DNA from: RGIG6353 sp964558655
Lineage (GTDB): Bacteria; Bacillota; Clostridia; Oscillospirales; SIG627
Reading direction: 5' to 3'
DNA: 64,000 bases
Assembly: GCA_964558655.1 (NCBI GenBank)
Contig: CAZLEX010000002.1
Span: 62,001 to 126,000, forward strand
Positions 52,856-61,796 of the stretch are shown piece after piece (the stretch's first letter is position 1; the number at the start of each line of letters is the position of its first letter). The notes beneath the pieces were generated by a model, which was not told where the DNA came from, did no database searches, and saw only the letters and a program-made list of their open reading frames with translations. The position numbers and the translations under genes were made by a program.

Positions 52856-54478
52856 ATGCTTGAAAAACTTAAAAACCGTCCTTTAACAAAGGGACCTCTT
52901 ACACTTATAGTTATGGACGGAGTGGGACTTGGTAAACACAATGAGGCAAACGCCGTATGGCGTGCGAATACGCCTAATCTCGACAGGCTCATGAAGGATT
53001 ATCCCACCCTTACCCTCAAGGCTCACGGTACGGCCGTAGGTCTGCCCAGTGACGACGATATGGGAAATTCGGAGGTGGGACACAACGCAATCGGAGCGGG
53101 ACAGGTTTACGCACAGGGTGCGAAACTCGTTACATCGTCCATTGAGACGGGCAAAATTTTCTCGTCTGACACATGGCACACTCTCGTTTCAAACTGCCTT
53201 GAAAAGAACGGTACATTCCATTTCTTAGGGCTTTTTTCCGACGGAAACGTTCACTCTCACATCGACCACCTGAAAGCTCTTGTAAAGAGAGCGGGCGAGG
53301 AGGGAGTGAAGAAGGTAAGAATTCATATTCTTCTTGACGGTCGAGATGTCGGAGAGACTTCGGCACTTGAATATGTGGATCCGTTTGAAGAGTATATCGC
53401 AGGGCTTCGCACCGACTCTTTCGATGTGAAAATCGCATCGGGCGGCGGACGCATGAACATAACAATGGACAGATACGAAGCGAATTGGGATATGGTAAAG
53501 AGAGGCTGGGAAACTCATGTACTCGGAGAGGGCAGACAGTTCGCTTCGGCACATGAGGCTGTTGTAACTCTCAGAAATGAAGGCGGTTACAGCGACCAAG
53601 ACCTTCCGCCTTTCGTAATCGCCGAAAATTCAAAGCCGGTTGGCACAATAGAGGACGGAGACAGCGTTGTTTTCTTCAATTTCAGAGGCGACCGTTCCAT
53701 TGAAATTTCCAGAGCGTTTGAGGAAAAAGACTTTGACAAATTCGACAGACGGCGTTTTCCCGAAACGGTTTTCGCGGGTATGCTCGAATATGACGGAGAC
53801 CTTCATATTCCGTCAAGATATTTGGTGTCTCCTCCAGAAATCACCGACACTCTCGGCGAAAATCTCGCACTGCTCGGCGTAAGACAGCTCGCTCTTTCGG
53901 AGACGCAGAAATACGGCCATGTAACATACTTTTGGAACGGCAACAAATCGGGAAAATACGACGAGAAAACCGAAACTTACATTGAAATTCCTTCCGATGT
54001 CGTTCCCTTTGAACAGCGTCCGTGGATGAAGTGTGCCGAAATTACGGATAAGCTTATCGAAGCGATGAAGAGCGGCGAGTACGACTTTATCCGCGTCAAC
54101 TTCCCTAACGGCGACATGGTCGGACACACGGGAAGCATGGAGGCGACAATCGTTTCCATGGAAGCTCTCGACCTCTGCATCGGCAGAATTCTCGAATGTG
54201 CCGACAGTCTCGGAGTGGCGGTGCTTTTCACGGCAGATCACGGAAACGCCGACGAATGTCTGGAAACGAACAAAAAGACGGGAGAGGTCACATCGAAACC
54301 CAAGACAAGCCACACGCTCAACCCTGTGCCTTTTATTTTCTACGACAATTTCTTCAAGGACAGTTACACCGTGCTTGACGGCAAGTGGGGACTTTCGAAC
54401 ATAGCGGCGACCGTCGCAAATCTTCTCGGATACAAGGCGTCGGACAAGTGGGACGCTTCGATGATAGAGACAAAATAA
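52856..54478 (+). CDS. gpmI: 2,3-bisphosphoglycerate-independent phosphoglycerate mutase
   Basis: 540 residues. It interconverts 3- and 2-phosphoglycerate in glycolysis with two Mn ions. Key blocks: VMDGVG (metal Asp), the phosphoserine nucleophile in DDMGNSEVGHN, HIDHLKAL, LDGRDV, and TADHGNADEC near the end. The start is the ATG at 52856, 10 bases after AAAGGAG; an upstream in-frame extension lies across the SD. It sits directly upstream of the MBOAT cassette but is separated by a terminator and a new promoter. Confidence 0.96.
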   Translation: MLEKLKNRPLTKGPLTLIVMDGVGLGKHNEANAVWRANTPNLDRLMKDYPTLTLKAHGTAVGLPSDDDMGNSEVGHNAIGAGQVYAQGAKLVTSSIETGKIFSSDTWHTLVSNCLEKNGTFHFLGLFSDGNVHSHIDHLKALVKRAGEEGVKKVRIHILLDGRDVGETSALEYVDPFEEYIAGLRTDSFDVKIASGGGRMNITMDRYEANWDMVKRGWETHVLGEGRQFASAHEAVVTLRNEGGYSDQDLPPFVIAENSKPVGTIEDGDSVVFFNFRGDRSIEISRAFEEKDFDKFDRRRFPETVFAGMLEYDGDLHIPSRYLVSPPEITDTLGENLALLGVRQLALSETQKYGHVTYFWNGNKSGKYDEKTETYIEIPSDVVPFEQRPWMKCAEITDKLIEAMKSGEYDFIRVNFPNGDMVGHTGSMEATIVSMEALDLCIGRILECADSLGVAVLFTADHGNADECLETNKKTGEVTSKPKTSHTLNPVPFIFYDNFFKDSYTVLDGKWGLSNIAATVANLLGYKASDKWDASMIETK

Positions 54479-54483
54479 AATCA

Positions 54484-54511
54484 GGGGGGACGCTTCGGCG
54501 TCCCTTTTCTC
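54484..54511 (+). terminator. Terminator after gpmI
   Basis: A 7-bp G/C stem (54487-54493 with 54498-54504) capped by a TTCG tetraloop, followed by TTTTCT. The next promoter begins at 54512. Confidence 0.82.
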
Positions 54512-54541
54512 TTGACAGGGGGACGGTGTTTGTTGTATAAT
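54512..54541 (+). promoter_or_regulatory. Promoter of the MBOAT-FkbH cassette
   Basis: TTGACA at 54512-54517, 18-base spacer, TATAAT at 54536-54541. The ATG of the first gene is about 30 bases downstream. Confidence 0.78.
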
Positions 54542-54571
54542 TCTTACATATAAATTTTATTCGGAGATATT

Positions 54572-55981
54572 ATGGTTTTTTCGTCATATAAATTCATTTT
54601 TCTTTTTCTTCTCCCGGTACTTCTGATATATTCTCTTCTGAAAAAGACGAAGAGAGCGTCTCTTGTGAAAATTTTTCTCGTTTTGTCCTCCGTCGTCTTT
54701 TATTCTTGGGGACAGGTGCGTTTTCTGCCGGTGTTTCTCATTACCATGACTGTCGGATATTTTTTGGCGGCGGGCATTTCAAAAAGCGATAAAAAGCCTT
54801 TGAGGATTTTTATGCTTGTGCTGGGAATTGCCGAAGGGCTGGGAGTTTTGTTCTATTATAAATACCTGAATTTCACTCTCTATTCCTTCAACCGCTTTTT
54901 AGGTACGGATTTTGTTCTTTCGCAGGTGATTTTGCCTCTGGGAATTTCCTTTTACACTTTCCAGATAATAACATACCTTGTCGATGTGTACAGAAAAGAG
55001 GCACCTCTCTGCCGTTTTGAAAATTACCTTCTTTACATAACTTTTTTTCCTCAGCTCGTGGTGGGGCCGATAGTGCGTCACCGTGACTTTCTCCCTCAGC
55101 TTACCGACGAAAACATTCTCAAAACCGACGGAGTGTCGGTTTCACGTGGGATAGTGCTTTTTTCGGTGGGGTGTGCAAAAAAGATTCTCATCGCCAACCC
55201 TCTCATCGACTTTGCTTACACCTATTACACCACCGATTCGACTTCTCCTCTTCTTGCATGGGGGGCGACAATAGCCTTTACATTCGCCTATTATTTCGAT
55301 TTTTCCGGATACAGCGACATGGCGGTGGGACTGGGAAATTTCTTCAACATTAAGCTTCCCTTTAACTTCAATTCCCCTTATAAATCGCGTAACATGGCTG
55401 ATTTTTGGAGGCGGTGGAACATAAGCGTTTCCACTTTTTTCGACGATTATGTCTTTCGCAGCGTCTTTCGTTTCGGTGACGGTAAGGTCCGTCTCGTTGC
55501 GGCGACCTTCATAACATTTTTTCTTTCGGGTATCTGGCACGGAGCCGGCTGGAATTACATTCTCTGGGGAATAGCAAACGGAATACTTGTCGCAATTGTA
55601 CATCTTGCGACGCTTTACCGCATAAAACTGCCCGCTTTTCTGTCCTATTTTCTTACGGGAGCGTGCGTGCTCTTAACCCGTGTACTCTTTGATTCAAGCT
55701 CTTTTACCGAAATAAAAAAGACATATTCGCTTATGTTTTCTTTTGAATGGGACAGTTTTTCTTCTTTTTGGCAGAGTGTCACTCTCTTTGTCGGAGAAAA
55801 CCTTGAGGTGTGCATAATCATGCTTTTAAGTGCACTTATATGTTTCTTTTTCAAAAACACGAAGCAAATATCCGAAAATTATACTCCGTCGTACAAGTGG
55901 GCGCTTCTTTCGGCGTTTCTTCTCTGTCTGTCTCTCGCGAACATGACGGAAGTTTCGCGGTTTCTTTATTTTAATTTCTGA
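54572..55981 (+). CDS. MBOAT family O-acyltransferase (AlgI/DltB-like)
   Basis: 469 residues with about ten membrane helices. The MBOAT hallmark SGIWHGAGWN holds H323, the invariant His on the acyl-transfer path. The companion block reads DFWRRWN (277-283), with Asn283 where AlgI and DltB have His. The family passes acyl groups across the membrane to extracellular sugars or teichoic acids. It leads an operon whose next genes are an SGNH/deacetylase fusion, a carrier protein and an FkbH-like enzyme, so the acyl donor is probably an acyl-carrier protein. Confidence 0.9.
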   Translation: MVFSSYKFIFLFLLPVLLIYSLLKKTKRASLVKIFLVLSSVVFYSWGQVRFLPVFLITMTVGYFLAAGISKSDKKPLRIFMLVLGIAEGLGVLFYYKYLNFTLYSFNRFLGTDFVLSQVILPLGISFYTFQIITYLVDVYRKEAPLCRFENYLLYITFFPQLVVGPIVRHRDFLPQLTDENILKTDGVSVSRGIVLFSVGCAKKILIANPLIDFAYTYYTTDSTSPLLAWGATIAFTFAYYFDFSGYSDMAVGLGNFFNIKLPFNFNSPYKSRNMADFWRRWNISVSTFFDDYVFRSVFRFGDGKVRLVAATFITFFLSGIWHGAGWNYILWGIANGILVAIVHLATLYRIKLPAFLSYFLTGACVLLTRVLFDSSSFTEIKKTYSLMFSFEWDSFSSFWQSVTLFVGENLEVCIIMLLSALICFFFKNTKQISENYTPSYKWALLSAFLLCLSLANMTEVSRFLYFNF

Positions 55982-55992
55982 GGAAAAAGAAA

Positions 55993-57819
55993 ATGAATGT
56001 AAAAAAATGGTTTGCGGTGTTTTTTTCAACGCTTCTCTTCCTCCTGCTTTTGTGGGCGGGGGTAAATTTCTTCGTCGATCCTTTCGGCGTGTTCGGAGAC
56101 ACCCTTCTTTCATACAGCGAATACAGCATGACGCAAAACCCGCGTGTATCCAAAATTGCCTACCTTGACCGTCATTATGAGGAGTACGACGCATATGTCG
56201 TAGGCTGTTCAAAGTCAAGTTCACTTCCGACCGAAAGCCTGAACAAATATTTCGGAGCGAATTTTTACAACATGATAATGTACGGCGGAGATATGTATGA
56301 TATCGAAAAGACCGTTGAGTATATTCTCGAAAATTACACTGCGGGCAATATCGTCGTGGCAATAGGTCTCGAAGAGGCAAACGCGTTTAACACCGAAGCC
56401 GATGAAATAAAAGGCAATTTGCACGCAAAGGTTGACGGTTCGGGGCTTGTTCCGTTTTATTTCAAGTACCTTTTTCTCAATCCCGAATATGCACGCGAAA
56501 AACTCACATCGTATTTTAACCGCTCCTACCTCATAACTTCCCAAGAGGTCTTTGTTTCGGAAACGGGCACCTATAACAAGTCTCTGCGTGACAGCGAAAA
56601 AATCCCCGTGCTTGAGAAGTATCTCGAAGAAAATCCGGACTTTTCCGAAGGAGAGGGAAAGTACAAAATGAAAGACGCCGACAAGTGCGTCGAAAGTCTC
56701 GGCCGCATTGACGAAATGTGTAGGGAACACGGTGCGAAGCTCACGGTAATTGCCTGCCCGATATACGAGGGCGAGCTTAAGCTTTACGATGAGAGTGCGG
56801 TTATTTCCTATTATAAAAAGATAGCCGAAACGGTCGATTTTTGGAACTTTTCGGGGCATACGGCGGTAAGTTCGGAGCCGAGATATTTTTACGACTCTCT
56901 CCACTTCCGCAACTGCGTCGGAGAGATGATGCTTGCGAAAATGTTTTCCGACAGCGATGTTTTCGTTCCCGAAAAATTCGGAGAGTACATCACTTTTGAA
57001 AACCGCGAGGAGATGACGGAGTATCTGTTTTCTCCCGCCGAAGAAGAGAATACGGTGAAAAATCTTCCCGTGCTTATGTATCATCACTTTACCCTGACAG
57101 GTACGGAGGATACGGTGAGTGCCGAGCTTTTCGACGAACATCTTACGGCTCTGGAAAATGCGGGATATACCGTGATATCGCTTGCCGATGCCGAAAATTA
57201 TGTAAAACGGGGAGAGGAGCTTCCCGAAAAGCCCGTGCTCATAACCATAGACGACGGCTATTCGTCGGCAGTCGATATTGCCGCACCCATACTTGAAAAG
57301 CATAACGCACACGCCGCCGTCGCTGTCATAGGGTGTTCGATAGGGCACTCGACCTATAAAGATACGGATATCGGAATAACGGAGCATTTTTCGCTCGAAG
57401 AGGCTCTGCCCTATGTTAAAAACGGCACTTTGACCGTAATTTCTCACACATGGGATATGCACATGGTCAAGAGCCTTGACGGAGAGGATTGCCGTGAGGG
57501 AGTGCTCATGCTTGAGAGCGAGAGCGAGGAGGATTACCTTGAGGCTCTCGAAGAAGATTTTGAAAAAATAAGCAATGTGCTCTTTGAGGCGTACGGTACG
57601 GAAGTGACGGCGGTAGCCTACCCTCAGGGGCTTTATTCGAAAATTTCCGAAGTGTTTTTAGCCGAAAAGGGCGTTAATATAACATTTACTACGGAATGGG
57701 GAACAAATCAGATAATAAAGGGCGTTGAGCAGACTTTGAGACAGCTGTGCAGATTTTCCGTTGACGGCGGTGTCGACGGGGAGACGCTCGTAAAAATATT
57801 GGAAAGTGCAGGGTTATAA
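55993..57819 (+). CDS. SGNH-like / NodB polysaccharide deacetylase fusion
   Basis: 608 residues. An N-terminal membrane anchor (about 6-27) is followed by a DltD/AlgX-like SGNH-type domain (about 60-320: VVGCSKSS with the candidate Ser near 73, and DSLHF with D301 and H304), then a NodB deacetylase domain (about 355-608: TIDDGY with D420-D421, SHTWDMH with H485 and H490, AYPQGLYS). Both domains would face outside. Such a fusion of an acyl-handling domain with a deacetylase is unusual. The gene starts 11 bases after the MBOAT gene. Confidence 0.87.
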   Translation: MNVKKWFAVFFSTLLFLLLLWAGVNFFVDPFGVFGDTLLSYSEYSMTQNPRVSKIAYLDRHYEEYDAYVVGCSKSSSLPTESLNKYFGANFYNMIMYGGDMYDIEKTVEYILENYTAGNIVVAIGLEEANAFNTEADEIKGNLHAKVDGSGLVPFYFKYLFLNPEYAREKLTSYFNRSYLITSQEVFVSETGTYNKSLRDSEKIPVLEKYLEENPDFSEGEGKYKMKDADKCVESLGRIDEMCREHGAKLTVIACPIYEGELKLYDESAVISYYKKIAETVDFWNFSGHTAVSSEPRYFYDSLHFRNCVGEMMLAKMFSDSDVFVPEKFGEYITFENREEMTEYLFSPAEEENTVKNLPVLMYHHFTLTGTEDTVSAELFDEHLTALENAGYTVISLADAENYVKRGEELPEKPVLITIDDGYSSAVDIAAPILEKHNAHAAVAVIGCSIGHSTYKDTDIGITEHFSLEEALPYVKNGTLTVISHTWDMHMVKSLDGEDCREGVLMLESESEEDYLEALEEDFEKISNVLFEAYGTEVTAVAYPQGLYSKISEVFLAEKGVNITFTTEWGTNQIIKGVEQTLRQLCRFSVDGGVDGETLVKILESAGL

Positions 57820-57820
57820 A

Positions 57821-58117
57821 ATGGATTTGAAAAAAGTATTTAAAAAAGCTCAAAGCGAAGTGACGGAGACCTTAGCCGATATCGATGCGGGAGAGGTGCT
57901 TGAGAAGTTTTTTCAACAGAAGAAACCGGACGCAAAACTTGACCGTGACACCAATCTTTTTGAAAACGGTTTTGTAAATTCCATGTTCGCTTTAGAGACT
58001 GTCATGTTCATCGAAAAAACATTTAATGTCAAACTTGCGAAAAAGGATATCACGAAAGAAAACCTTTCAAGCATAAACAAAATGGTACTTCTTGTGGAAA
58101 GGCTTAAAAATGAGTGA
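57821..58117 (+). CDS. Acyl carrier protein-like
   Basis: 98 residues with the four-helix carrier pattern. The predicted phosphopantetheine serine is S54 in LFENGFVNSMFALE, in place of the common DSL. The start is the ATG at 57821, 1 base after the stop of the fusion gene. It overlaps FkbH by 8 bases. Its natural partner is that FkbH-like protein, which would load it. Confidence 0.87.
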   Translation: MDLKKVFKKAQSEVTETLADIDAGEVLEKFFQQKKPDAKLDRDTNLFENGFVNSMFALETVMFIEKTFNVKLAKKDITKENLSSINKMVLLVERLKNE

Positions 58118-59159
58118 AAAGATAAAATGCGTTGTTTTCGACCTTGACGGCACTCTCTGGGAGGGCACGCTTGCCGAAAGCGACGATGTTAAACTCAAAA
58201 AAGGCGTGAAAGAACTGCTCGAACAGCTTGACAGGCGGGGTATTCTCATGTCCGTTGCGAGTAAAAATAATTTTGACACGGCAAAGAAAATACTCTGTCG
58301 CGAGGGACTTTTCGACTACTTTTTACTTCCGCAAATAAGCTGGAATCCGAAATCGGCGGCTCTCGAAGAAATATCGGCGGGACTTAATCTTTCCCTTCGT
58401 GAGTTTGCCTTTGTCGACGACACGCCTGAGGAGAGGGACGAAGTGCTTTTCGCACACCCCGAAGTGAGAGTGTACGACGCCGAAGAACTCTTCGATATTC
58501 CCGAATATGAAGAATTTTGCCCGAAATTCGTGACGGAGGATTCACGCCTCCGACGCAAGCTTTATCAAAACGACCTGCGTCTCAAGGAGGACGAAAAAAA
58601 TTTTTGCGGAACCAACGAAGAATTTTTAAAGACTCTCGGCATGAAACTCACCGTGTCGAAAGTGACCGAAGGAGACCTGGAGAGAGTGGAGGAGCTCACA
58701 CGGCGTACCCACCAACTCAATTCTACCGGACGCACATTTTCCTTTGAGGAACTTAACCGTATAAAAGACGACGAAAACTACATTTTTCTTATAGTTTCTC
58801 TTGAAAACAGGTACGGAGACTGCGGTAAAGTGGGGCTTGCCCTCATGGAAAAAAGCGATGACGCATATATCATAAAACTTCTCATCATGTCCTGCCGGGT
58901 GATGTCTTTGGGGATAGGTTCCGCCATGCTGGTCTACCTGTCCTCGCTGGCGGTGCGTGACAAAAAACGGCTGCTCGCAGATTTCGTATTTACCGACCGT
59001 AACCGTATTATGTATATCACATACAAAATGTTCGGCTTTTCGGACAACAGTGAGGACGACGCACCGTCGGCACTTCTGGAATGGGACGGAGAACCCAGAA
59101 CTATGCCGGATTTTTTCGAGGTACATGACGAGACGGGAGAAAAAGATGAAAGAGACTGA
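58110..59159 (+). CDS. FkbH-like HAD-IIIC protein
   Basis: 349 residues. A HAD domain (about 1-150) with the nucleophile motif DLDGTLWEG (D11, D13) and VDDTPEERDE, and a GNAT-like C-terminal domain (about 175-330). FkbH enzymes use 1,3-bisphosphoglycerate to make glyceryl-ACP in polyketide pathways. Next to a carrier protein gene, the same reaction is the simplest reading here. The start is the ATG at 58110 (MSEKIKCVVFD), inside the end of the carrier gene. Confidence 0.88.
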   Translation: MSEKIKCVVFDLDGTLWEGTLAESDDVKLKKGVKELLEQLDRRGILMSVASKNNFDTAKKILCREGLFDYFLLPQISWNPKSAALEEISAGLNLSLREFAFVDDTPEERDEVLFAHPEVRVYDAEELFDIPEYEEFCPKFVTEDSRLRRKLYQNDLRLKEDEKNFCGTNEEFLKTLGMKLTVSKVTEGDLERVEELTRRTHQLNSTGRTFSFEELNRIKDDENYIFLIVSLENRYGDCGKVGLALMEKSDDAYIIKLLIMSCRVMSLGIGSAMLVYLSSLAVRDKKRLLADFVFTDRNRIMYITYKMFGFSDNSEDDAPSALLEWDGEPRTMPDFFEVHDETGEKDERD

Positions 59160-59658
59160 AGAAATACTTGCTTTTCTTGACAGGAGCGGTGTGAGTTACG
59201 AAAAATTTCTACACGAAGAATGTAACACTATTCGAGAAAAGGCAGAGCTTGACAGCAGGTTTGGAATAAAAGCGAAACATTGCAAAAATATTTTTTTAAC
59301 CGATCGCAAACAGCGTGTGTTTTTCCTACTTGTGATACCTTTTGAAAAGACTTTCCGCACTGCCGAAGTGTCCAAACAGCTCGGAACATCACGCCTGAGT
59401 TTTGCAAGCGAAGAATTGCTTATGGAAAAGCTCAGGTGCCGTTCGGGACATCTTTCTTCTCTCTGTCTGCTTTACGACAGGGAGGAAGAAATAAAGCTGG
59501 TGCTTGACCGTGACCTTATGCGTGAGGAGGCTCTCTGTTTTCACCCGGCCGAGAACACCGTAACACTAACCCTTTCGACGCAGAGCTTTGTGTCCGAACT
59601 TTGTCCGAAACTTTTTCACACACCCGTTTTTGTAACGGTAAGCACACCTATTCCGTAA
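59146..59658 (+). CDS. YbaK/ProXp-family aminoacyl-tRNA deacylase
   Basis: 170 residues. The fold is shown by the Lys-rich KHCKNIFLTDRK segment, the lysine/glycine core and the closing block FHPAENTVTLTLS. PrdX/ProXp-ala proteins in clostridia remove alanine mischarged on tRNA-Pro. The ATG at 59146 has a GGGAGA SD and overlaps the FkbH end by 14 bases, so it is co-expressed with that cassette, though the job seems separate. Confidence 0.83.
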   Translation: MKETEEILAFLDRSGVSYEKFLHEECNTIREKAELDSRFGIKAKHCKNIFLTDRKQRVFFLLVIPFEKTFRTAEVSKQLGTSRLSFASEELLMEKLRCRSGHLSSLCLLYDREEEIKLVLDRDLMREEALCFHPAENTVTLTLSTQSFVSELCPKLFHTPVFVTVSTPIP

Positions 59659-59679
59659 AATAAAACGGAGGTGTTATAT

Positions 59680-61161
59680 ATGAAAAAAATCAAACGCCCG
59701 AAAAAACGGGCGTGTTTTTTTGTCTGGATTTGGCTTAAATGTGAGGAGTGCGAAAAAGGATTTGAAAAAGATTTTAACGAAAGGTTCGTGATTGACCATA
59801 ATATTTTTCGTGACACTGTTCTCTATCTGTCCGAATACTCCACGACAATTATAGCCGCTGTCACGAAAGAACAGCTTGAAGATATATTGAAAGACCGTCG
59901 GTGTGAGGGAGTGAGCGAGTACAAACGGCTTTGTCCGAAAAAAATGTCGGAGAAAATTCTTTCTCAGATGAATTTCGCAACGCCTGTGCAACATGAGACA
60001 AATGTGTCAGGTGTGATAGGAATGATTTCTGCCGAGCGGGAAATATTTTATTCGCCGTCTCCACAACTTATGACAGCCGTGAGGGAGGGAAGAATAAGCG
60101 TACTCGATTATCCCGTGCCGTCTGTTCCCGCTCTTCACCCTTCCGTTGTCCTCTCGCAGATTATAGGGGAAGAGGTTTATGCCGAAGGCGGAGTTTACAG
60201 AGGCGTCTGTCCCGACGCAAGCGTTGTTTTTTCGACTTCGGAAACCGAAACCGATGTGCTTCTCGCAACCGAAAAAATGATAGAGAGGGGAATAAAAATC
60301 ATTAATTTCAGTGCGGGCATTTTCTCCGACGGCTATACGGATTTTGACCGTCAGATAGACAGGCTTGCCGAGAGAAACTCTCTTCTGTTTGTCACGGCGG
60401 CGGGCAACAGGCGTTATGTCACAAGTCCGGGACGGGCATACAATGTGCTCTGCGTCGGCAATCTTCAGACCAAAGATTCTCCCTCGTCATTTCTCTCTCC
60501 CACTTGGAGTACCCGCTGTCCGAACGAGGTCAACTGCTCGGCGTTCGTCTCATCTCCCACTCTTGCACATAAGCCCGATGTATGTGCACCGGGTACATAC
60601 ATTCCGTATGTTCTGCCTAATTACGAGGTGTACGCTTTGAACATCGGCACAAGCTTTGCGTGTCCGTGGGTATCGGGACTTGCTCTTCTTATTTCCGAAG
60701 AGCGTCGGGATATCCCGTCCCTCGCACTCAAGGCACTAATAGCTCTCTCCTGCAACACTTCGGTCGTGTCCTGTGCCGACAATCCCGCAATAGATGGGGA
60801 ACCTTTTATGCGGGAGAGAACGGGATTCGGTGCGATTGATTTTTTATCCTCTCTCGAAATGGCACGCGGTGCCTTGATTGAGACTTTTTCGGGCACCGCT
60901 TTGACACGCACGGCGTTTTTAAGTGAGGGAGATACCCTTTTTGCCGCAGTTTGCTACAACGCGAATATCTCCCGTCCCGATGAAAATATCATTCTTGAGC
61001 TGTCGGTACAGGACAGTCGCATATCCTGCTTTGCACAGGGACAAAATCTGCATATTGTCAAATATTTTTCACCCTCTTCTCAAAGAGCCGTTATAAGCGT
61101 TTCGGGTAATATTCTTTCGGAATATGCCTTTGTCCTTTACATAAAAAAGCGGGAGATGTGA
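59680..61161 (+). CDS. Divergent S8-family (subtilisin-like) peptidase without signal peptide
   Basis: 493 residues. The serine block is GTSFACP (S325) and the oxyanion block AAGN (N243). The His and Asp blocks are weak: H153 in LHPSVV instead of HGTxV, and D143 in VLDYP instead of VLDTG. The N-terminus is strongly basic with CEEC but is no Sec signal, so it may work inside the cell. The start is the ATG at 59680, 8 bases after GGAGG. It could be an intracellular maturation protease or an inactive relative. Confidence 0.8.
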   Translation: MKKIKRPKKRACFFVWIWLKCEECEKGFEKDFNERFVIDHNIFRDTVLYLSEYSTTIIAAVTKEQLEDILKDRRCEGVSEYKRLCPKKMSEKILSQMNFATPVQHETNVSGVIGMISAEREIFYSPSPQLMTAVREGRISVLDYPVPSVPALHPSVVLSQIIGEEVYAEGGVYRGVCPDASVVFSTSETETDVLLATEKMIERGIKIINFSAGIFSDGYTDFDRQIDRLAERNSLLFVTAAGNRRYVTSPGRAYNVLCVGNLQTKDSPSSFLSPTWSTRCPNEVNCSAFVSSPTLAHKPDVCAPGTYIPYVLPNYEVYALNIGTSFACPWVSGLALLISEERRDIPSLALKALIALSCNTSVVSCADNPAIDGEPFMRERTGFGAIDFLSSLEMARGALIETFSGTALTRTAFLSEGDTLFAAVCYNANISRPDENIILELSVQDSRISCFAQGQNLHIVKYFSPSSQRAVISVSGNILSEYAFVLYIKKREM

Positions 61162-61174
61162 CTCTCCCGTTTTT
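61150..61174. terminator. Bidirectional terminator between peptidase and phage-like cassette
   Basis: A 7-bp stem CGGGAGA (61150-61156) with 61163-61169 and T tracts on both sides. The peptidase stop codon lies in the loop region. Confidence 0.75.
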
Positions 61175-61400
61175 ATCGCTTTTCGGACCGTATTTCCAGC
61201 TTTTCTATGCGGTGTTCGCAAACTTTGTTTTTTATTTCGAGCTGTGTAACCCTCTCCGACAGGTCGGTGCACACGCTCATTTTCTTTTCCAACTGTTCCA
61301 GACGGTATTTGACGAGCTTTTGAGTGGAGAAAACACCGCCGAAAGAACCCAAAGCCGTCCCCGCAAAACTGAGCAGGGCAACGATTACGGCGTCGGTCAT
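61173..61400 (-). CDS. XhlA/BhlA-like small phage protein
   Basis: 75 residues: one N-terminal membrane helix (about 4-24) and a C-terminal coiled coil (about 30-70). This is the shape of haemolysin-type XhlA proteins that assist holins. The start overlaps the holin stop by 4 bases. Confidence 0.65.
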   Translation of the reverse strand: MTDAVIVALLSFAGTALGSFGGVFSTQKLVKYRLEQLEKKMSVCTDLSERVTQLEIKNKVCEHRIEKLEIRSEKR

Positions 61401-61606
61401 TTCTCTTCTCCGCTCTCTTTGCCTGCGGCGTCCACATAACCTTCCGACAAAATGTAGGCTATGAGAGTTCCCGACGAAACGATGAGGGAACAGACCGTTA
61501 CAATTTCGCTTTCGGGGAATTTGAGAAGAACCATAACGGGTGTTACAAACCCCGCAACGCCCGACCAGAATTTACGGCTGGACAGTTTTCTTTTCAGTTC
61601 GTTCAT
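61397..61606 (-). CDS. Phage holin
   Basis: 69 residues with two membrane helices (about 12-28 and 36-54), a basic start (MNELKRKLSSRKFW) and a charged tail. It resembles phi-LC3/phage_holin_1 proteins, which form pores that let endolysin reach the wall. It overlaps both neighbours by 4 bases. No endolysin gene follows. Confidence 0.78.
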   Translation of the reverse strand: MNELKRKLSSRKFWSGVAGFVTPVMVLLKFPESEIVTVCSLIVSSGTLIAYILSEGYVDAAGKESGEEK

Positions 61607-61785
61607 ATTTCTTCCTCCTCAATAACTATGTTTTCGCTTTCACGCAGCTTTTCCGACAGTTCGAGATATTCGTTTTCGCTTATACGGTCGAGCATGAGAA
61701 AGAGGTCGAGCTTTGAAAACAATGATTCGTGTGAATATTTTTTCTTTGACAGTATTATCAAGAGATATTCGTAAGTTTTATTCAT
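61603..61785 (-). CDS. Small phage-cassette protein, function unknown
   Basis: 60 residues, Leu/Glu-rich, two helices. The segment LDRISENEYLELSEKL recalls XkdX-type small proteins that lie between tail fibre and lysis genes in prophages. It overlaps the holin start by 4 bases and begins 11 bases after the fibre gene. Confidence 0.6.
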   Translation of the reverse strand: MNKTYEYLLIILSKKKYSHESLFSKLDLFLMLDRISENEYLELSEKLRESENIVIEEEEI

Positions 61786-61796
61786 TTTTTCTCCTT

